This document shows, piece by piece, positions 1-5,037 of a DNA stretch of 8,726 nucleotides. Source of the DNA: Campylobacteraceae bacterium (lineage in GTDB: Bacteria; Campylobacterota; Campylobacteria; Campylobacterales; Sulfurovaceae). The notes beneath the pieces are model-generated. The model had not been told where the DNA came from. It was given only the letters and a program-made list of their open reading frames with translations, and did no database searches. The stretch is from NCBI GenBank assembly GCA_027079365.1, contig JALWVW010000023.1, forward strand, positions 1-8,726, given 5' to 3'. The stretch's first letter is position 1. The number at the start of each line of letters is the position of its first letter. Made by a program: the position numbers and the translations under genes.

Positions 1-284
1 GGATCAACATTTTTGGCGATGATAAAGACTGTGGCGAGTACCAGTGTGATATTGAAGATATTGCTTCCTATAACATTGGCAACAGCAATTTCAGGTCTGT
101 GGTTTATGCTGGCAGTCACGGAGGCTGCCATCTCGGGAAGGCTGGTGCCGACAGCCACGAGGGTTGCGCCTATGACATACTCGGAAATACCGAAGCGAAG
201 GGCGATCTTTTCGCTTTGGTCTATCAGAATATCTGATCCCCAGATCAATACACCCAAAGAGACAATAAAGATCAGAAAATCCAT
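1..284 (-). CDS. CaCA-family sodium/calcium antiporter, YrbG-like, N-terminal part (cut by left edge)
   Basis: The first 94 codons of a membrane cation antiporter are visible; the rest lies beyond the left edge. Translation from ATG at 284 gives an N-terminal membrane helix (MDFLIFIVSLGVLIWGSD, residues 1-18). The alpha-1 repeat signature of the Ca2+:cation antiporter superfamily follows: GATLVAVGTSLPE at residues 39-51, with the ion-binding Glu51, then GSNIFNI at 73-79. In this family the alpha-1 repeat pairs with a C-terminal alpha-2 repeat to form the Na+/Ca2+ pathway in the inner membrane; alpha-2 is not visible here. The start is well supported: AAGGA at 290-294 lies 5 nt upstream. The ATG shares one base with the ybeY stop (TGATG), so translational coupling is likely. 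The family call is firm. The exact ion (Na+/Ca2+ or another cation exchange) cannot be read from this fragment. Confidence 0.9.
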   Translation of the reverse strand, partial: MDFLIFIVSLGVLIWGSDILIDQSEKIALRFGISEYVIGATLVAVGTSLPEMAASVTASINHRPEIAVANVIGSNIFNITLVLATVFIIAKNVD

Positions 285-709
285 CAGCTTCCTTCTGTTC
301 TGACAATCAGACTTTTGGGAAGATCAAAGCGCCAGATCAACTTCTCTTCCAGTTCTCTCATCTCTCCGTCATCCGTCTCATGGTCATAGCCGAGCAGGTG
401 CAGTAATCCATGGATAAAAAGTAGTGTAAGTTCATCTTGTTCTGTATGCTCCAATTCTATTGCTTTTTCTTTCACTTTGTCCATGGAGATTACGATGGAA
501 CCTGCGGGTTCATGGGTTCTGTTTCCGCGTATTGGAAAGCTGAGTACATCGGTAGGATCATTTTTTCGGCGGTGAATACCATTGAGAAACTGGATGAATT
601 CATTGTCGCACAGGATCAGTTCGACATCCTTTTCGGTAAGATAATTGGCGATTTTTTCCAAGTGTCCAGTGGGGACTATCAGATCGGTCATGTTTTCCAG
701 TATGATCAT
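284..709 (-). CDS. ybeY: Endoribonuclease YbeY (UPF0054 family)
   Basis: A 141-aa protein of normal family length. YbeY is a zinc-dependent cytoplasmic endoribonuclease involved in 16S rRNA 3'-end maturation and 70S ribosome quality control. The zinc signature H-G-x-L-H-L-x-G-Y-D-H is complete: HGLLHLLGYDH at residues 100-110, with ligands His100, His104 and His110. The other conserved block, TDVLSFP, is at residues 53-59. The start at 709 lies 3 nt after the stop of the upstream lipoprotein gene and has no clear Shine-Dalgarno sequence, so it probably depends on coupled translation. A second ATG (Met7, at 691) with a weak GGAA upstream is possible, but the MIILEN beginning resembles relatives. 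It is the middle gene of a three-gene minus-strand operon. Confidence 0.95.
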   Translation of the reverse strand: MIILENMTDLIVPTGHLEKIANYLTEKDVELILCDNEFIQFLNGIHRRKNDPTDVLSFPIRGNRTHEPAGSIVISMDKVKEKAIELEHTEQDELTLLFIHGLLHLLGYDHETDDGEMRELEEKLIWRFDLPKSLIVRTEGS

Positions 710-712
710 AGG

Positions 713-1081
713 TTAATTGCCATAATATTTTTGTTCATCGATGCTCTGCTGATACTGTGTTCTCATCGTACCAGGCGCTGCTTCTGCAGGGATGATCAGC
801 TTGCAGGTGGCCCTGCCTGTATTCCACCCTTTGACATAACTCTTCGAGCTTCCGGAGAGCAGATAGTTTTTGATGAAGTGACCATTGGCAGTGCGACAGC
901 CATCTCTGACCCCCTGCTTGTAGGTGTGACCAAGATTTCTGCCGAAATTATATCCCTGGAGACAGAAGTAGCCCCGTGTCTCTGCTGTGGAGGAGCATCT
1001 GGAGACAGAGGTACCTGCGCAGCCACTAAGCAAAAAAAGTACACTGCCAAGTACGCATGTATGTAAATATATAGTGCGCAA
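713..1081 (-). CDS. Small predicted lipoprotein with YxxGxxxG repeats, unknown function
   Basis: I do not recognise a named family. The 122-aa product begins with a lipoprotein signal: Arg2, a hydrophobic stretch and the lipobox LSGC, with Cys21 as the predicted lipidated residue. The mature part contains three spaced copies of a Y-x-x-G-x3-G unit: Tyr44/Gly47/Gly51, Tyr54/Gly57/Gly61 and Tyr82/Gly85/Gly89. The last two each end in a cysteine (Cys62 and Cys93). Further cysteines are at 29 and 40, so disulfides in the periplasm are plausible. The C-terminus is polar. The start codon is TTG; it is chosen because a strong AAGGAGG (1086-1092) lies 4 nt upstream and no in-frame ATG precedes the lipobox. 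The gene is first in an operon with ybeY and the antiporter, but its role there is not evident. Confidence 0.8.
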   Translation of the reverse strand: MRTIYLHTCVLGSVLFLLSGCAGTSVSRCSSTAETRGYFCLQGYNFGRNLGHTYKQGVRDGCRTANGHFIKNYLLSGSSKSYVKGWNTGRATCKLIIPAEAAPGTMRTQYQQSIDEQKYYGN

Positions 1082-1085
1082 TGAG

Positions 1086-1092
1086 CCTCCTT
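1086..1092 (-). promoter_or_regulatory. Strong Shine-Dalgarno for a TTG start
   Basis: On the minus strand AAGGAGG is followed by CTCA and then TTG at 1081. This near-perfect anti-16S match fixes the lipoprotein start at a non-ATG codon. The 4-nt spacer is slightly short. The only nearby ATG, at 1100, is in another frame. Confidence 0.75.
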
Positions 1093-1188
1093 TTAGTCAT
1101 GTGTGATACAGTAATTGAATCCTGTGAGCAATCCAGATATCTATGTCTAGGTTATTTAGAGGGTTCAATGTGGTAAGATTTTAGCAGA

Positions 1189-1208
1189 ATATCGTTTAAA
1201 CCCGATAT
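1189..1208. promoter_or_regulatory. Palindromic site ATATCG-N8-CGATAT in the divergent intergenic region
   Basis: A perfect 6-bp inverted repeat surrounds an AT-rich 8-bp centre (TTTAAACC). It lies 33 bp before the MGMT-like gene and about 108 bp from the lipoprotein start, in the only gap between these divergent genes. That position suits an operator or overlapping promoter element for the alkyltransferase gene. The evidence is symmetry and place only; no known regulator consensus is recognised. The rest of the 1082-1241 gap shows no convincing sigma-70 pair. Confidence 0.3.
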
Positions 1209-1241
1209 ATGAAACAAAACGAATAGTGAGACAAGGGGGCG

Positions 1242-1556
1242 ATGATGGCAACAATTTTTCAACAGTCTGTATGGGAAGCGCTTGAGCAGATCCCCCGTGG
1301 CAAGGTAACAAGCTACGCTGCGATAGCCCGATATCTGGATACCGGAGCAGTCAGAGCTGTGGGCAGTGCCGTGGGCAAAAACCCCAATGCGCCGGAGGTG
1401 CCCTGTCATCGTGTCGTGCGCAGTGATGGTAGAATAGGACAATATAGTGGGGGTGAGGGTGTACCGACCAAGGTGAGACTGCTCTCAGAAGAGGGAGTAG
1501 TGACCAGAGAAGGAAAAATTGTTGACTTCGAAAAGGTCTATTGGGACTTTGGCTAA
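1242..1556 (+). CDS. One-domain MGMT-family DNA alkyltransferase-like protein with active-site Cys
   Basis: A 104-aa protein corresponding only to the C-terminal DNA-binding and catalytic domain of O6-alkylguanine-DNA alkyltransferase. Visible family blocks are VWEALEQIPRGKVTSYAAIA (10-29), RAVGSAVGKNP (38-48, with the arginine-finger position Arg38), PCHRVV (54-59, with acceptor Cys55) and GGEGVPTKVRLLSEEG (70-85). Full-length Ada/Ogt/MGMT proteins are usually about 160-200 aa and carry an N-terminal domain absent here. The size matches alkyltransferase-like (ATL) proteins, but those typically have Trp in place of the cysteine; here the Cys is kept. It may therefore transfer alkyl groups itself, or bind lesions and flag them for nucleotide excision repair. 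AAGGGGG (1233-1239) precedes two consecutive ATGs; either 1242 or 1245 may be used. It converges on nfu with a 20-bp gap. Confidence 0.88.
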   Translation: MMATIFQQSVWEALEQIPRGKVTSYAAIARYLDTGAVRAVGSAVGKNPNAPEVPCHRVVRSDGRIGQYSGGEGVPTKVRLLSEEGVVTREGKIVDFEKVYWDFG

Positions 1557-1576
1557 TGGAGCAGTGAAGGTGGGCT

Positions 1577-1864
1577 TTAGGCCTTTACGATCCCTTCAGG
1601 CAACATCTCTTCTTGTCCCGGGAAGATGCTTTCTACTATGAGCTCAGGATGGATCAGCTCTCTCAGTTTCTTCTGGATGACCATTTTGGTCGTTGCAGTA
1701 CTCATGGAGCAGCCGTTGCAGGTACCACCCAGTTCTACATAGGAAATACCATCCTTGACACCCAGAAAATGCATGGTGCCGTCATGGGATTTGACATACT
1801 CTGCGATCTTTGGTAGGTAGTTTGCTACAGCCGTTGCCAACTCTTCATCTGAAAATGGGATCAT
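1577..1864 (-). CDS. NifU C-terminal-domain (Nfu-type) Fe-S cluster carrier protein
   Basis: A 95-aa single-domain protein of the NifU_C/Nfu family, which holds and passes on 4Fe-4S clusters in the cytoplasm. The family signature is clear: a stretch ending VELGGTCNGCSMS places the cluster-binding CxxC at Cys49 and Cys52, and the preceding HDGTMHFLGVKDGISYVEL (residues 27-45) matches the usual strand pattern. There is no N-terminal IscU-like or A-type domain, so it is a minimal Nfu. Two subunits would be needed to bind one cluster between paired CxxC motifs (family knowledge). AAGG at 1871-1874 lies 6 nt before the ATG. The inverted-repeat element begins only 15 bp upstream of the start, so any native promoter has been displaced or replaced. 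Confidence 0.92.
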   Translation of the reverse strand: MIPFSDEELATAVANYLPKIAEYVKSHDGTMHFLGVKDGISYVELGGTCNGCSMSTATTKMVIQKKLRELIHPELIVESIFPGQEEMLPEGIVKA

Positions 1865-1880
1865 TTTTTACCTTATGAAT

Positions 1881-1913
1881 ATTACCGCACTAAGTAAATA
1901 CCTCAATTTTTGA
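1881..1913. repeat. Left terminal inverted repeat
   Basis: Left arm of the element, 32/33 identical to the reverse complement of 2118-2150. The single difference is at 1907 (T here, C in the complement of the right arm). Read on the minus strand it holds TTGAGG (1901-1906) and TAATAT (1879-1884), 16 bp apart, pointing out toward nfu. Confidence 0.9.
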
Positions 1914-2009
1914 TGTAATGATTTCGTTCATAATCAAGGAAGATTTTTGAAGGACTCGCCTTAGCGAATTCAAGAAAATCTAACGCAGAGTATGGGCGAA
2001 AGCATTGCA
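1914..2009. repeat. Long imperfect hairpin inside the element
   Basis: Bases 1914-1935 pair with 1988-2009 (17 of 22 Watson-Crick, some of the rest G-U in one strand). Inside, AGATTTT (1941-1947) pairs with AAAATCT (1975-1981), TGAA (1948-1951) with TTCA (1969-1972), and the tip is CGC-CTTA-GCG (1957-1966). The arms are diverged from each other but co-ordinated, which suggests the fold, in DNA or RNA, has been kept. No named RNA family is recognised. Confidence 0.6.
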
Positions 2010-2117
2010 CCCTTCGGGAAGAGCGAGAAGAGGCAAGCTGCAAGCAGATAAATTTTTGAATTACCTACGGGTAGTCCTACAAATTTCTCTACTCACATCT
2101 CACCTCTTCTCACCCTT

Positions 2118-2150
2118 TCAAAAGTTGAGGTATTTACTTAGTGCGGTAAT
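2118..2150. repeat. Right terminal inverted repeat
   Basis: Right arm of the element, the inverted copy of 1881-1913. Read on the plus strand it holds TTGAGG (2125-2130) and TAATAG (2147-2152), 16 bp apart, pointing toward the secreted-protein gene that starts near 2229. Confidence 0.9.
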
Positions 2151-2211
2151 AGTTTTGGATGGAATATATCAGAAGAAGTTTAATGCAAGTTAAAAATAGT
2201 TATGATTTTTC

Positions 2212-2227
2212 AAAAAAAGTGGGGGGG
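2212..2227 (+). repeat. Adjoining A7 and G7 homopolymer tracts in the ribosome-binding region
   Basis: Seven As (2212-2218), GT, then seven Gs (2221-2227) lie immediately before the ATGATG start. The G run must serve as the Shine-Dalgarno region, since no AGGAGG is present. Runs of this type are slippage-prone; in Campylobacterota longer G runs drive phase variation. G7 is at the short end for that. Confidence 0.5.
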
Positions 2228-2228
2228 A

Positions 2229-2723
2229 ATGATGCTAAAGTTCATATTTTCACTGATCCTGTTGTTGACTCTGTCTGTTGTTGCCAGGCAGAATAGCTAT
2301 ACCAAATACCAGCAGTTTGTCCTACGCGCAGAAGCCAAAGCGACGGCTCCTGCACGCAAAGTGATGCAGACAGTACGCCATATGGTAGAGCAGAAAGTGG
2401 TGATCCGTGGTGCCTGCTGGGACTATCTCGATACAGCATTTACCCGGGCGGGCTATCCCAGAGGAAAGCGCAGTATCATACACAAGGGAAGCAAGGGTAA
2501 TGGCCCTTATGCTCCAGCGAGTAAGATTAGGGTCGGTGACTGGCTCTATTATATCAACCATTCCTATCACAATATTGAGCACAGCGGACTGTTTGTCGGC
2601 TGGACAAACTACAAGAGGCGGCAGGGTCTGATCATGAGCTATGCGGGCGAGGGCAGGGTGGAGCCTGCCAGATACAAAGTCTATGATCTCTCTCATGTCT
2701 ATCATATTATGCGCGCCAACTAG
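2229..2723 (+). CDS. Secreted or periplasmic protein resembling NlpC/P60- or CHAP-type cysteine amidases, function unproven
   Basis: 164 aa from the ATG at 2229. The N-terminus is a signal peptide or signal anchor (MMLKFIFSLILLLTLSVVA, residues 1-19), so the protein acts outside the cytoplasm. The mature part starts basic and helical (20-58). Then comes GACWDYLDTAF (61-71) with Cys63, a GDWLYYIN strand (103-110), and EHSGLFVGW (117-125) with His118. A Cys in a W/Y-rich helix followed about 55 residues later by H-x-G-x-F/Y-x-G-W is the layout of papain-fold NlpC/P60 and CHAP peptidoglycan amidases. The fold call is inference from this pattern. An in-frame ATG at 2202 would add nine residues before the signal sequence but has no ribosome site, so 2229 (or 2232) is preferred. 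An A7 run and a G7 run sit directly upstream. The gene is monocistronic between the MITE-like element and the acs leader. Confidence 0.72.
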   Translation: MMLKFIFSLILLLTLSVVARQNSYTKYQQFVLRAEAKATAPARKVMQTVRHMVEQKVVIRGACWDYLDTAFTRAGYPRGKRSIIHKGSKGNGPYAPASKIRVGDWLYYINHSYHNIEHSGLFVGWTNYKRRQGLIMSYAGEGRVEPARYKVYDLSHVYHIMRAN

Positions 2724-2787
2724 TTGTTACGATACTAAGCACCTTATGGTTGAAAGCTTGACAAAAGTACCTACAGAGGGTGGATGC

Positions 2788-2839
2788 TATCTTTATGCTA
2801 TCTTTATTGGGTAGGATTTGGTATAGTATTATCTTTATG
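2788..2839 (+). promoter_or_regulatory. Three helically phased TATCTTTAT repeats in the acs leader
   Basis: TATCTTTATG occurs at 2788-2797 and 2830-2839, and TATCTTTATT at 2799-2808. The first two belong to a perfect 11-bp tandem repeat (ATGCTATCTTT twice, 2784-2805). Offsets of 11 and 31 bp are about one and three helical turns, so all three face one side of the DNA. They bracket the extended -10 at 2819-2827. This is a plausible binding array for a regulator of acs; the regulator is unknown. Confidence 0.45.
2819..2827 (+). promoter_or_regulatory. Candidate acs promoter (extended -10 TGGTATAGT)
   Basis: TG at 2819-2820, one base, then TATAGT (5 of 6 to TATAAT) at 2822-2827. This is the extended -10 form, which can work without a good -35, as is usual in this phylum. 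Transcription would start near 2834 and give a leader of about 55 nt. The ribosome site AAGGAG (2878-2883) lies 5 nt before the acs ATG at 2889. Confidence 0.5.
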
Positions 2840-2888
2840 GCAATTGACACAATGCCATTGTGATGACAAATTTTCCAAAGGAGCAACC

Positions 2889-4844
2889 ATGTTAAAAGAG
2901 ATTTATCAACCTAATCCTGATATTGTCAACAACGCAGCAATCAGGGGAATGGGCGAATACTGGGAACTGCAGAGTAGAGCCAAAGCAGACTATGAGGGAT
3001 TCTGGGAAGGGTATGCCAACAGAAAGATTGACTGGTTTAAACCTTTTGATACGGTGCTGGATGAAAGTGAAGCCCCTTTTTATAAATGGTTTACGGGCGG
3101 ACAGCTCAATGTGGCGCATCAGTGTGTAGACAGACATTTGGCGACCAAGAAAAACAAAGCAGCGATCATTTTTGAGGGGGATAATGGCGATTATCAGATC
3201 CTCACCTACCGCAGGCTCTCTTATGAGGTCAACAAAACTGCCAATATGTTTAAAAATAACTTTGGCATCAAAAAGGGTGATCGTGTTGTCCTTTATATGC
3301 CAATGATCCCCGAAGCTGCGATCTCCATGCTCGCCTGTGCCAAGATTGGTGCGATACATTCTGTGGTCTTTGGCGGATTCTCTGCAGAGGCACTGAGAGA
3401 CAGGATAGAAGATGCCGAGGCAAAGCTGGTGGTGACGGCTGACGGTGCCTTCAGAAAGGGCAAGCCCTATATGCTCAAGCCTGTCGTAGACAAAGCCCTC
3501 GAAGCGCGTTGTGAATGTGTCAATGCTGTCTGTGTCGTAGAGAGAAACGGAGAGGAGATCCACTGGGAGCCGGGCAGAGACTATGCCTACAATGAGCTGA
3601 TCAAGTCTCAGTCTCATGTCTGTGAGGCTGAGCCGATGGAGAGTGAAGATCCGCTCTTCTTGCTCTATACTTCCGGCAGTACTGGTAAGCCAAAAGGGGT
3701 GCAGCACTCTACAGCGGGCTATATCCTCTGGGCACAGATGACGATGGAGTGGGTCTTTGACCTCAAGGACAACGATACTTATTGGTGTACCGCAGATGTA
3801 GGCTGGATCACTGGGCATACCTATATCGTCTATGGGCCGTTGGCTGCAGGGGCTACGACAATCATGTTCGAGGGGGTGCCGACCTATCCGGATGCAGGAC
3901 GCTGCTGGAGAATGGTAGAAGAGTATCAGATCAATCAGTTCTATACGGCGCCGACTGCGATACGACTCCTGCACAAAATGGGAGCAGATGAGCCGAGCAA
4001 GTATGACCTGAGCTCCCTGAGAGTGCTGGGGACTGTTGGTGAACCGATTGATCCTCCGGCCTGGAAATGGTACTACGAAGAGGTGGGTAATGAAAAGTGT
4101 GCGATTGTAGATACCTGGTGGCAGACAGAGACGGGTGGGCATATGGTCTCACCATTGCCTGGGGCGACAGCGATCAAGCCAGCCTGCGCGACCTTCCCGC
4201 TGCCTGGTATCATGGCAGAGGTGATTGATGAGGAGGGTAACCCTACTCCTGTGGGAGAGAAGGGCTTCCTCTGTATCACAAGACCGTGGCCAAGTATGAT
4301 CCGAAATGTTTGGGGGGACAAAGAGCGCTATATCAGCTCCTATTTCGGAGATTGCAAACAGGATGGCAAGCCGGTCTACTTCTCAGGCGATGGCGCAATG
4401 GTGGACGAGGGTGGCTATATCACGATCACTGGTCGTACTGATGATGTTATTAATGTCTCCGGTCACCGTATGGGTACGGCCGAAGTGGAGGCAGCGATCA
4501 AAAAGCATGATGGTGTGGCAGCAGTCGCAGTCGTCGGAAAGCCACACGAGATCAAGGGAGAAGGTATCTTTGCCTATATCGTACTCAAGAGTGATGACGG
4601 TGTAGCAGATGAGCTAGAGACTATGAAAGAGATCAACGGGATCATTAAGCAGGAGATTGGCGCTATCGCACTTTGTGATGATATGGCATTTGTACCCGAT
4701 CTTCCCAAAACCCGCTCAGGAAAGATCATGCGTCGTATCCTTCGCTCTATCGTCAAAGGTGAAGCGATTACACAGGATACCTCTACGCTGGAAGATCCGA
4801 CAATTGTACCGACCATAGAGGAGATCGTCAACCGTAAGACATAA
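2889..4844 (+). CDS. acs: Acetyl-CoA synthetase (AMP-forming acetate-CoA ligase)
   Basis: 651 aa, the usual length for Acs. It activates acetate with ATP to acetyl-AMP and then acetyl-CoA in the cytoplasm, the high-affinity route for acetate uptake into metabolism. An N-terminal ACAS-type segment covers roughly residues 1-85, and the large adenylating domain contains the P-loop-like YTSGSTGKPKG (260-270). TWWQTETGG is at 409-417; Trp411 aligns with the residue that closes the acyl pocket in Salmonella Acs, which favours acetate over longer acids. YFSGDGAMVDEGGY (497-510) and GRTDDVINVSGHRMGT (515-530) hold the hinge and ATP-binding residues. The C-terminal PKTRSGKIMRR (606-616) carries Lys612, the position reversibly acetylated in relatives, though no acetylase or deacetylase gene is seen here. 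The frame is open back to 2784, but the ATG at 2889 is chosen because AAGGAG (2878-2883) precedes it and the protein then starts like its family. Confidence 0.97.
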   Translation: MLKEIYQPNPDIVNNAAIRGMGEYWELQSRAKADYEGFWEGYANRKIDWFKPFDTVLDESEAPFYKWFTGGQLNVAHQCVDRHLATKKNKAAIIFEGDNGDYQILTYRRLSYEVNKTANMFKNNFGIKKGDRVVLYMPMIPEAAISMLACAKIGAIHSVVFGGFSAEALRDRIEDAEAKLVVTADGAFRKGKPYMLKPVVDKALEARCECVNAVCVVERNGEEIHWEPGRDYAYNELIKSQSHVCEAEPMESEDPLFLLYTSGSTGKPKGVQHSTAGYILWAQMTMEWVFDLKDNDTYWCTADVGWITGHTYIVYGPLAAGATTIMFEGVPTYPDAGRCWRMVEEYQINQFYTAPTAIRLLHKMGADEPSKYDLSSLRVLGTVGEPIDPPAWKWYYEEVGNEKCAIVDTWWQTETGGHMVSPLPGATAIKPACATFPLPGIMAEVIDEEGNPTPVGEKGFLCITRPWPSMIRNVWGDKERYISSYFGDCKQDGKPVYFSGDGAMVDEGGYITITGRTDDVINVSGHRMGTAEVEAAIKKHDGVAAVAVVGKPHEIKGEGIFAYIVLKSDDGVADELETMKEINGIIKQEIGAIALCDDMAFVPDLPKTRSGKIMRRILRSIVKGEAITQDTSTLEDPTIVPTIEEIVNRKT

Positions 4845-4859
4845 TTTCTAACCACAGAT

Positions 4860-4893
4860 ACTCTGGATGATTGTTGTACCAATGATCCGGAGT
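4860..4893. terminator. Stem-loop after acs, possible transcript end
   Basis: ACTCTGGAT (4860-4868) pairs with ATCCGGAGT (4885-4893), nine pairs counting one G-U, and ATTG/CAAT (4870-4873 with 4880-4883) extends the stem around a 6-nt loop. It begins 15 nt after the acs stop. No U-run follows on either strand, so it is not a standard intrinsic terminator; it may stabilise the 3' end or work with Rho. Confidence 0.4.
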
Positions 4894-5006
4894 GAACTAC
4901 CTCTTCAAAAAATTTGATACTTTTTCCCTGCAAGCTCTTAGCCAATAGGTGCTACCATTTGTCCATTATTTTACCCCAAAATATGCAACAGAGAGTGGTA
5001 ATTGTA

Positions 5007-5015
5007 TGCCATAAT
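5007..5015 (+). promoter_or_regulatory. Candidate pta-ackA promoter (extended -10 TGCCATAAT)
   Basis: TG at 5007-5008, one base, then CATAAT (5 of 6 to TATAAT). A start near 5022 would leave only a short leader with AAAGGA (5024-5029), so the spacing is tight. A weaker alternative is TTGTCC (4959-4964) with TATGCA (4982-4987). The gap 4845-5037 otherwise holds only the stem-loop after acs. Confidence 0.3.
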
Positions 5016-5037
5016 CTGGGTTCAAAGGACAGTGTAG

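Larger units (their letters stand above)
1880..2151. mobile_element. MITE-like element with 33-bp terminal inverted repeats, TA-flanked, no transposase
   Basis: The segment 1881-1913 (beginning ATTACCGCACTAAG) recurs in reverse complement at 2118-2150 with one mismatch in 33 bp; the outer 26 bp are identical. Both ends are flanked by TA (1880-1881 and 2150-2151), fitting a TA target duplication as made by IS630/Tc1-mariner-type transposases. The core would then be about 268 bp. It has no credible gene: short open frames inside lack family features and ribosome sites. The inside contains a long imperfect hairpin (1914-2009), complementary purine and pyrimidine arms (2025-2033 with 2103-2111) and a CTCAC-rich stretch. 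It fills almost all of the 364-bp gap between nfu and the next gene. No transposase is present, so movement would need one supplied in trans. Assignment to a named IS family is inference. Confidence 0.8.

Noticed and set aside
13..303. 96-aa plus-strand open frame at the left edge
   Set aside because: The opposite strand encodes the CaCA antiporter with GTSLPE and GSNIFNI motifs; the plus-strand frame is its shadow.
437..1066. 209-aa plus-strand open frame over ybeY and the lipoprotein gene
   Set aside because: It opposes two supported genes, including the ybeY zinc motif, and shows no family pattern.
2005..2193. 62-aa open frame running through the inverted-repeat element
   Set aside because: No family features and no ribosome site; it covers the right terminal repeat, so it is chance coding.
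2844..2849. Perfect -35 hexamer TTGACA before acs
   Set aside because: At 16-18 bp spacing only ACAAAT-like sequence is found, and the start would fall in the ribosome site. The extended -10 at 2819 is better.
2838..2857. Sigma-54-like or palindromic site TGGCA-N10-TGCCA
   Set aside because: The GG and GC elements are too far apart for the sigma-54 -24/-12 spacing. The 5-bp arms are weak support for an operator on their own.
2784..2888. 35-residue N-terminal extension of Acs
   Set aside because: It would translate the repeat array and promoter. The ATG at 2889 has AAGGAG at the right distance and gives the normal protein length.
2892..4142. 416-aa open frame on the minus strand inside acs
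   Set aside because: It is fully opposite a certain acs gene, has no recognisable family pattern, and is rich in His/Arg/Cys as expected for an antisense shadow.
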